Source of the DNA: Sipunculus nudus
Taxonomy: Eukaryota > Annelida > Sipuncula > Golfingiida > Sipunculidae
NCBI GenBank assembly: GCA_026874595.1
Contig: CM049313.1
Span: forward strand, 68,812,659 to 68,876,658
Reading direction: 5' to 3'
Length of the DNA stretch: 64,000 nt
The position numbers were made by a program, and so were the translations under genes. A model generated the notes under the pieces. It saw only the letters and a list, made by a program, of their open reading frames with translations, searched no databases and was not told the origin of the DNA. Positions 51,114 through 60,182 of this stretch are shown here, piece by piece. Position 1 is the first letter of the stretch; each line of letters opens with the position of its first letter.

Positions 51114-52089
51114 CAAGGGACCTATGGGTCACTGTGCTCAGCTGACGTTAACCGTAAAAATCTAAAATAATATCAAATGGAGATAAAGTGTAAGAGGAAG
51201 AGGTAATAAAGGCCATGGTTGGTTTATATGATTGGTTTGTATTGATGAGCAAGAAATTGTTGCAAATAATAATTTGTGACCTGACCATGTGTTTCCTAAT
51301 GTTGAAACTGAAGCATGTGAGCAGTTTGTGAACAAATGATCTGTAAAATTACCATGATCATTAGTTGGTTTTTCGATTAACTGTTGACATTTCAGTAGTT
51401 TACACATTTGTTCAATTGAATCTATTTTTTTGTATAATATAAATTATTAAATATGTTTTTTTTTTATGAAATGTATACAGTTGAAATATAACTAATTAAC
51501 AACATAAAACATGGCAAACAAGGCCTGATCTCAAATTCTGCTGATGCAGGAAAATAATGAACAAATGTTTGTAACAAATCCTCATTTTTTTTATCACATC
51601 AATTTTTTTTAAATTTAAGTTTATATTTCTATACATTTTCATCTGAATATAAAAGTTGATTCATAATTCTCAATTGCATTATCATAAATCTCAATCTTGT
51701 CAGATAACACCACATCATGCATACAAATGTTTATTTATTTTTTACCACAAAAATATATCTTTTAAATCTGCAAAACAATAAATGTCTAAAAAAAATACTT
51801 GATTTAGATTTCACAATTTTGAATTTTGTCTTTTTTTATCCATAATGTGCTTCATATTTTATCATAATTTAAGCATACTGATGGGTTCCATTATGATTGG
51901 TAAAATCATTTAAAAGAAAAATGATTTCTTTAAAAATGCTACATTACACAACATTGCATCTTCTGGATTACACCTTGAATTACTTTTTTAAGGAAAGTTT
52001 TTGCATATCAGAGTGGAAACAGCATTACAATTAAGGAGATACAGTGAAAACAATAACAATACTGCATAACACTTGGTGGGTTGGGTTTG

Positions 52090-52122
<33 letters not shown>

Positions 52123-53004
52123 GATATCAGAAAAACTGTACACCTGTCACAGCAGGGGATCTCCCCCAGTGACTGTAACAAATCAGAAACCCTGGCATAG
52201 CTGACTTCCAGTGACCTGGAGTGGGACCCTGCATTTGTAATCTGTAATCAAAGCAAATGACTACAATAGAGCCTCAAGAAAAAAATCAATAACTAGCTTA
52301 ATTTTCAAGCTTTTACTTCCAAATTTCAGATTTAAACAAATTAAATATTTATGTTTACATGCTGTGAAAATTAAATCAATAGTACTTACAGGAAAAAAAA
52401 GGTGCCATGGTCAAAGTTGGGCAAAATTTAAGGTACTGATTTTATTTTTATGCTAATTACTTAAAAAATTTACAAAATTCAGATCTAATTTTGGGTAAAC
52501 AATTGAATCTTAATTAAACATAGTTATATACTTGGGAAAATAGACTCTAGTTTCAAAATTTTTCATGTTAAGTGAGTAAATATTTTTCCTGATTTTTTAC
52601 AAAGTCCATTATGTTTGGGCCCATAACTTAAAGAATTTATACTTAACAGACTTAATTTCTGGCATGTACATAGGAACTATATAGAAAAATATTTATGGTT
52701 AATATGAGGAAAAACAGATGAGTGGTTTTGAAATTAGGCAGTCCTGAAGTGTGAAAATAGGATTTAAATAAAAAATTGAGGTTTTTCCTTAATTTCTCAA
52801 AGGAACGAAGTCGCAAAGACCCAGTTTTCGGCTTGGTAGGAGATCTTGGGGACATCTAACATTATGCTGAATTTCGGATTCCTAGGTCTTACGGTTTCAA
52901 AACGTGCCACATCTATGGACGGACGGACGGACGGACAGACGGACGGACGACGGACAATGGACCACGACTATAGCTCAGATGACTTATAGTCAGCTGAGCT
53001 AAAA
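51114..53004 (+). mobile_element. F2-class element at a defined, uninterrupted target
   Basis: Starts CAAGGGACCTATGGGTCACT and ends with GGACGGACGGACGGACAGAC (52918), then the hairpin TAGCTCAGATGAC ... GTCAGCTGAGCTAAAA (52970-53004). The flanks AATAAAATACAGAA and AATTATAACATTCATC are contiguous in the copy at 21995-22030. No target duplication beyond an A is possible. It includes G31 at 52091-52121. Confidence 0.8.
52091..52121. repeat. Poly-G run (G31)
   Basis: Thirty-one consecutive G inside the F2-class element; the longest homopolymer of the window. Confidence 0.95.
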
Positions 53005-55059
53005 ATTATAACATTCATCTAGTTTATGCACCAGCTGGGGAGGGGGGGGGGGGGATGAGTGCAAGGCAGAGGGGAAGCCTGCTAGTTGTGGCCAAGCTGG
53101 GCCAAGGTAATCTGCATGGGGTTGGTTACATAATGCAAGTGAAGGCTGTACTACTAGGTGGGCTAGATGTAAACAACACTTGACATGGTGTATGAAATAA
53201 TAAATAAAAGCTATTCATTCCAATCAATTTCTTTTGAAAGTTCAGATTTTAAAAGATTAAATCCTTATGCATACAGCTGGGAAAATTAAATCAACAGTGC
53301 CAAAGTTGGACAAAATTTTAGGTATTGATTTTTTATTTATGCTTATAACTTGAAAAATTTACAAAATTCAGATCTAATTTTGGGTAAACAATTGAATCTT
53401 GATTAAATGAAGTTATATTCCTGAAAAAAAGTCTCTAGGTTCAGCAATTCTCATGTTAGGTGAGTAAATATATTTCCTGATTTTTAAAAAAATAGCATTA
53501 TGTTTTGGCCCATAACTTCAAAATAATACCCAATACTGACCTAATTTTTGGTATGTTCATAGAAAATGTATAAAAGAATGTGAATACTAAATACGATCAA
53601 AAACAGATCAGTGGTTTTGATATGAGGCAGCCTTGAAGTGTAACAATGGCTTTTTTTTATGGAAAACAGAGTTTTTTTTCCTTAATATCTCGAAGGAACA
53701 AAGTCCTAATGACCCAATTTTCGGTATGGTAGGAGATTTTGGGGACATCTAAAATTATGTCAACAGCCTGGGGAGCATAGAGATGTGCACTGAATGACCT
53801 ACAGTCATCAAAGTGGACTGCTTGACAATGTAAGGGAATACAACAAGAGCCTCCAAAAAAATTCAATAACTAGCCTAATTTTGCAGCTTTTATTTTCAAA
53901 TATCAGATTTTAACAGATTAAATCCTTATGTATACATGCTGTGAAAATTAAATCCACAGACAGATAACTACATCCTTAAAGGTCTCAAAAATTGAGAAAA
54001 AAATTGTAAAATTTTGAAAAATACAGGTGGCGCCACCAGTCTGCAGAAACTGATGAAACATCTCATGATCAATATGTATGCCAAAAATCATGACCATCAG
54101 TGATGTAGTTAATCAGATATTGAAGTTTTTTTATGAAATTTTTTACTATTCTGGGGGCTACTTTGGGGCTCCATAGCTCAAAGGATATGGGTAACAGAGA
54201 CCTAATTTCTGGTTTCCATGGAGACTTTTCATAGGTCTCTCAGAATGTTAAGAATAAAGATTCTAGGTCCAGTCTTTACGATTTGTGCCCTGTTAACAGA
54301 TGTCCACATTTTTAAAGGTCTCAAAAATAGAGAAAACAATTCGTAAAAAATAAAAAAATACAGGTGGCACCATCAGTCTCCAGAAACTGATGAAACATCT
54401 CATGATCAATATGTATGCCAAAAATCATGACTATCAGTGATGTAGTTAATCAAATATTGAAGTTTTTGTATGAAATTTTTCACTATTCTGGGGGGGTACT
54501 TTGGGGCCCCATAGCTGGAAGGATATGGGTAACAGAGACCTAATTTCTGGTTTCCATGGAGACTTTTCATAGGCCTCTCAGAATGTCAAGAATGAAGATT
54601 CTAGGTCCTGTTTTAACAATTTGTGCCCTGTTAACAGATGTCCACATTTTTAAAGGTCTCAAAAATAGAGAAAAATATTCGTAAAAAAAAAAAAAAATAC
54701 AGGTGGCGCCACCAGTCTGCAGAAACTGATGGAACATCTAATGATCAATACGTATGCCAAAAATCATGACCATCAGTGATGTAGTTAATGAGATATTAAA
54801 GTTTTTGTATGAAATTTTTTACTATTCTGGGGGTTACTTTGGGGCCCCATAGCTCCAAGGATATGGGTAACAGAGACCTAATTCCAGGTTTCCAAGGAGA
54901 TTTTTCATGGACCTCTCTGGATGTAAAGTAAGAAGATTCCAGGTCCAGCGGTTACGATTTGTGCCTTGTTAACGGACAGACGGCCGGATGGCTGGACGGA
55001 CGATGAGACAAAGAGTGATCGCTATAGCTCAGATGACTTACAGTCAGCTGAGCTAAAAA

Positions 55060-57550
55060 CTAGAAATTGGTAATCAACAAGCGACTATGTGTATCTGCCA
55101 AAAAAAGTGGGTAAGGTGAACTGAGGCATGGATTGAGTGGCAAGGGGAAAAAGAGTGAGGTGTGTTGCATAATACCCTGGATGTCTGCAGCCGAAATGTT
55201 TGTAGGTTGCGCCACCTACCACAAAATTCAGAAAGCTATCCAAGATGTATTAACATGCAAAATTTAAGGCAGATAAGTCAAACCACTACTGAGATATGAG
55301 TGATTTTAGCCCACGGGAGACAAAGAGACACTGTGCAAAAATGGTGGCAGGTGACACCACCAATTTTGTGTATGTTTAAGAGCTATGTGAGATCTATACA
55401 CATTCAAAATTTCAGGGGGATATGTCAAACCAGTTCTGAGACATAAGCCTGAATGTCTGCAGCGTAAACATAAATGTAGGTGGCGCTACCTGCCAAAAAA
55501 ATCCAGAAAGTTATCCAAGATGTATAAACATGCATAATTTTAGGCAGTTAAGACCACTACTAACATATGAGTGATTTTAGCCCACGGCAGACAAACAGAC
55601 GGATGCTGTGCAAAAATGGTGGCAGGTGGCACCACAAATTTTGTGTATGATTAAGAGCTATGTGAGATCTATAACATGCAAAATTTAAGGAGGATATGTC
55701 AAACCAGTCTTGAGATATAAGCCTGAATGTCTGCAGAGTATACATAAATGTAGGTGGCGCCACCTGCCACAAAATCCAGAAAGCTATCCAAGATGTATAA
55801 ACTTGCAAAATTTTCGGCAGATAAGTCAAACCACTGCCGAGATATAAATGATTTTATCCCACAGCAAACAAACAGACGGATGCTTAAACGTGAAAGTATG
55901 TGGCTTCACCTCTCATAAAACAATAAAAATGTCAAAGATGTATAAAACCTGCAAAATATCAGGTGGATAAGTCAAACAACTGCGGAGATAGGAGTGATTT
56001 TATCCAACCGCAAACAAACAGAAGATTGCTGTGCAAAAATGGTTGCAGGTGGCACCACCAGTTTTGCGTATGATAAAGAGCTATCGTAGATCTATACACA
56101 TGCAAAATTTTGGCCCAACTGGTCAAATGGTTCCCGAGATATGAGCTTGGATGTCTGCAGCTTAAACGTGAAAGTAGGTGGCGTCACCTGTCATAAAATC
56201 AAGAAAGCTGTCCAGGATGTATACACATGCAAAATTTTACGTTGATAAGTCCAACCAATGCAGAGATATATGTGTTTTTATCCCAAGGCAGATGAACAGA
56301 TGACGCTGTGCAAAAATGGTGGCAGGTGGCGCCACCAATTTTGTGCATGATTAAGAGATATGCGAGATCTTTACACATGCAAAATTTCAGGGGGATATGT
56401 CAAAGCAGTCCTGAGATATAAGCCTGAATGTCTGCAGCATATACATAAATGTAGGTGGCGCCACCTGCCACAAAATCAAGCAAGCTATCCAAGATGTATA
56501 AACATGCAAAATTTTAGGCAGATAAGTCAAACCACTACTGAGATATGAGTGATTTTAGCCCACGGCAGACAAACAGACAGACGCTGTGCAAAAATGGTGG
56601 CAGGTGGCACCACCAATTTTGTGTATGATTAAGAGCTATGTGAGATCTATACACATGCAAAATTTCAGGGGGATATGTCCTGAGATACAAGCTTGAATGT
56701 CTGCAGAGTATACATAAATGTAGGTGGCTATGCGAGATCTATAAACATGCAAAATTTTTGCCCAAAACGGTCAAACAGTTCCTGAGATATGAGCTTGGAT
56801 GTCTGCAGCGTAAATTTGAATGTAGGTGGCGCCACCTGTCATAAAATCAAGAAAGCTGTCGAGGATGTATAAACCTGCAAAATATCAGGTGGATAAGTCA
56901 AACCACTGCTGAGATATGAGTGATTTTATCCCAAGGCAGACGAACAGATGGACATTGTGCAAAAATGGTTGCAGGTGGCGCCACCAGTTTTGCATATGAT
57001 GAAAAGCTATGGGAGATCTATACACATGCAAAATTTTGGCCCAACTGGTTTAGGTTCCCGAGATATGAGCTTGGATCTTTGCTGCTTAAAAGTGAATGTA
57101 GGTGGCGCCTCCTGTCATAAAATCAAGAAAGCTGTCCAGGATGTATACACATGCAAAATTTCAGGTGGATAAGTCCAACCAATGCAGAGATATGAATGTT
57201 TTTATCCCAAGGCAGATGAACAGATTGCTGCTGTGCAAAAATGGTTGCAGGTGGTGCCACCATTTTTAGTGTATGTTATAAAGCTTTCCAACAGCTACAT
57301 TTGTGCAAAATCTTTAGCCTTATCGGTCAAACGGTTCCCGAGATATGTGGGTTTATGTGTGGAAACAGATGCACAAATGGAAGCTGGTCAGAGAGGAAAT
57401 GTCAGAGGTCAACCAAAAATGCAGGCGCAGCAGTTCACACGCGACCGATCATTATTCCGAATTTTTTAAAAATTCTGCCCAGTGGTTATGGAGGAGTTCT
57501 CCAGAAACCTATGCGGCAATGGCGGCAGCGTCAGCGTCCGACTGAAAACA
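55060..57550 (+). mobile_element. F1 array element, long copy lacking its 3' hairpin
   Basis: Starts CTAGAAATTGGTAATCAACA, a decayed form of the family start. It has about fifteen palindrome cores, for example at about 55481, 55757, 56322, 56455, 56826, 56974 and 57106, and ends at GACTGAAAACA where intact copies continue TAGTATCCG. It lies directly between the end of F2 and the resumed F3. Confidence 0.7.
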
Positions 57551-60047
57551 ATGATTGTAGCTGGCACCACCAGTCTTATATAAAACGAAGAGATATATAC
57601 ATATGCCCAATGTCAGACTGATATGTCAAACCCCTCCTGTGAAATAAACAGGGACATACACTGTGCAAAAATTATTGTAGGTGGCGCCACCAGTCTTGTA
57701 CACTATGAAGCTACCAGATATGTATAAAAGTGCCCAATTTTAGGCTGATGTATCAAATAACTCTGTAGAAATAAGCAGACGCATACACTGCAAAAGTCAA
57801 TGTAGGTGGTAACACCTGTCTTGTGAATGAGAATACCATCTAAGACCTATAGACAGGTAAAAATATCAGTCCAATACATCAAACTTTCCCAGAGTTTGAT
57901 GCACTATGCTGACAAGGCTTAGGTGAGTGATTTAAAGGCAGTTGCCCCTGAGTGACCTATGACAAATTGCTGCCTCAAGCTACTGCACTGAGTGGCTAAA
58001 CTTTTGACCTGTACCTAGTTGCACTGAGTGGACTCTTGACCTGTTGCATAATCTGACACAGTTTGCAGTCCGCCAAAGCTATAAATAGATTCAGGCTGAA
58101 CTTTGGTGCCAAATATGATGCAGTGAGCAGTCTGCCAAAGCTATATAGAATGCAGCTACCGCACTGAGTGAACTCTTGACCTTTACCTGGCTGCACATCT
58201 TCCAATCCTGGCACTGTGCCGAAACTATTTATAGAGCTGACATCATCTTGGCTAATGGCCAACATCAAGGCACTGGCAATCTGCCAATAGTAAACCAAGT
58301 GCTGCATCTGTACACAAAGTGGTCCCTACTTGAAATAACTTTGAAATTTATTTTCCCAATACAAAATGCTTTTCAGCTGACTTTTTATAAAAAAGAAATC
58401 AGGAATATATGTAAAATTATTACGGATGCATACTGAATGCAAAATCAGAATACAGATATATCTCATTGATAGCAAATTCTTGAATTAAGTTGAGTAGGGA
58501 TACCAATAATTTATAATCCACGTACAGTTGTCTTTATATAGCCACAGAGAGATGAATATCCATTATTGTAACATTTCCTGGTATGATGAATAACTTAAAT
58601 CATAAATCTTAATTTTTTAAAAGCTTTTAAAAAAACTTTGTCTGTATTAACCAAAGATAACCTGAAATCTTAAAAGTCTAGTGGCATGATGTAATAGATG
58701 CTGATAAACTGGTGCCAGGCTAGATGTAACAGCATCACACAGCTAACATATATGGTAAAATGACTCAATTCAATCTCCATTATTCAGCAAAAATCATTCA
58801 TGTGGAACCATTAATGACAATGATTATAAGAATTATTGTAGGGATTATTCTTGTAAAATATTTAACAAACTGGCTTCAGTGGCATCAGTCGAAAAACGTT
58901 TCGCAGGTTTATAACTCATACAGGAAGATACAGCTTCACGTAACTCAGCCAAAAAGCACTGAACCAAGACCATTTGAACAAACTTGAATTATCAACATCT
59001 GAGGATAATTAATGTGAGAGATTTAAAAATTTGGCCCAGTGGTTTTTGAGAAGATCTTTGTAGCCACTGAGCTAAAATGGGCTGTTATGGCATATGATTA
59101 AATAATTCAGCTTCCCATAACTTAGCCAAAAGTAACTGAAAAGAGTCCATTTGAACAAACTTTAGAAAGCACTACCCTAGGATCATTTCTGTGCAATATT
59201 AAACATTTTGGCCATATGGTTTCAGAGAAGAAGTTTTTTGTAGCCCTCAGTGTGATACAGGCATTGATGACCCCGTACAAAAAAAGCTGCAGGTGGTGCC
59301 ACCAATACCTCAATTTCAGATATGACTTATTTGACAAACATTGGCATAAATTTGGTGATGATAGCTCTAGCTGTTTTTGAGATTTTAATTTCAGTGTGCT
59401 TTTTTGGACAGATGATTTTAATATCAGTGTGCTTTTTTGGACAGATGACCAAGTTCAACCTCCTGTAACTCGGCCAAAAATCTCTGAACTGGAACCATTC
59501 AAATAAACTTGAGATTGTTCCAGGGATCATTTCTGTGAAATATTGGAAAATTTGGCTGGAAAGTTTCGGAGAAGAAGATTTTTAAAGCTTTTTCCCTATA
59601 AAATCAAAGAAAATGCAGTTAGAAAAAACATAAACAATATCCAAGTTTTTTTAGATGACTGATGATGCAAAAAATTTGGTGATGCTAGCTCTTGCCGTTT
59701 TTTAGATAGCTATGGTTAACGTACAGATGCCGCACGACGCCACACCATTGCATAAGCTCACAGGTTCAGGAAAAATCATTCAGGTGTGATCAAAACCTTA
59801 TCAGCTCTAGAGACCCACAAGATGCACCTGCTAGTACAATTAAAAGTACTTAGATTCCAGTAAAACGTTTAAAGAAATTGCTTTAATAATTTTTTACAGA
59901 CATACTAACAGACAGATGGACAGAACTAATCAATATATCCCCCGCTCCACTGAGGTGGGGATAATTACGACACTCACTTGATTGTCCTTTATTCTCATAA
60001 CAAAGGCTTTCTTCTAAGATTAGTTCTGATATGAATTTACAACTTAC

Positions 60048-60182
60048 TTGAGTTTAACACTGGGAATGTTGGAATGATGTCTGAGAGACCATTGTGTGGC
60101 CCATCACCGCCCACCGTGATGAGGAATGGAACCATCCCACCGAGAAGGCCAACAGAATGGGCCCCTTGAACATCAGCTCCAC
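60048..60182 (-). CDS. Putative internal exon of the same minus-strand gene
   Basis: 135 bp, minus strand. The acceptor TTTTGACTTCAAG ends at 60183 with an in-frame stop just before it; the donor is CTCAA|GTAAGTT (60047/60048). It encodes GADVQGAHSVGLLGGMVPFL, ITVGGDGPHNGLSDIIPTFP and VLN. Its end phase (1) matches the exon at 34662, giving VLNSMYGGGHVYNNG. It is the only GC-richer, stop-free segment with both splice sites in this area. The product is not recognised. Confidence 0.45.

Larger units (their letters stand above)
48739..53959 (+). mobile_element. F2' element, second copy, with a shortened F4 and a further insertion
   Basis: 48739-51060 is nearly identical to 42010-44400, including F4's start at 50305 and its first four units. 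The F4 array then breaks off at about 51060 and F2' resumes (TGTAGCATGTCC). An F2-class element (51114-53004) is inserted, then F2' continues (53005-53959, parallel to 45530-46475) and ends 3'-truncated. Confidence 0.7.
41789..55058 (+). mobile_element. F2 element hosting two related composite insertions
   Basis: The 5' end AAGTGACCCATGGGTCATGA matches the F2 at 36507. Body segments lie at 41789-42001, 47101-48738 and 53960-55058; the last ends with GACGGACGATGAGACAAAGA and the hairpin TAGCTCAGATGAC ... GTCAGCTGAGCTAAAAA (55025-55058). GGTGGCGCCACC units occur at about 47409, 47736, 48324, 48430, 54026, 54360 and 54702. The first composite (42010-47100) is a clean insertion. The second (48739-53959) ends at a junction where about 35 bp of body sequence (GACAGATAACTACATCCTTA onward) is present on both sides, suggesting recombination. 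Confidence 0.6.
41615..59772 (+). mobile_element. F3 element split by about 15.8 kb of insertions
   Basis: Its 5' part (41615-41788, starting CAAGGCCTACAGGCCTAATG) stops at GCACACAACACAAA and resumes at about 57551 with ATGATTGTAGCTGGCACCAC. In the intact F3 copy these two parts are contiguous at 28335-28365. Its 3' end is CATAAGCTCACAGGTTCAGG and AAAAA (59752-59775). Between the halves lie the F2 composite 41789-55058 and an F1 copy 55060-57550. Confidence 0.7.
35243..59964 (+). mobile_element. F5 element carrying a 24.7-kb stack of nested insertions
   Basis: The 5' end CTAGATATTTC is followed by a hairpin GGCACC-GCA-GGTGCC (35256-35270) and GGATCCCC. The 3' end is ATATATCCCCCGCTCCAC and GAGGTGGGGATAATT (59933-59964), preceded by a GACAGATGGACAG tract. 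F5's own sequence remains at 35243-36198 (two tandem units of about 333 bp with cores at about 35560 and 35893), at 41460-41614 and at 59773-59964; the last two share a diverged CCTTATCAGCTCTGGAGACC repeat. Everything between is later insertions (P, then F3 with F2 and F1). The outer boundaries are less certain than those of the inner layers. Confidence 0.5.

Noticed and set aside
52970-53004. tRNA gene
   Set aside because: Only an A-box-like stretch in a terminal hairpin; no B-box, acceptor stem or cloverleaf.
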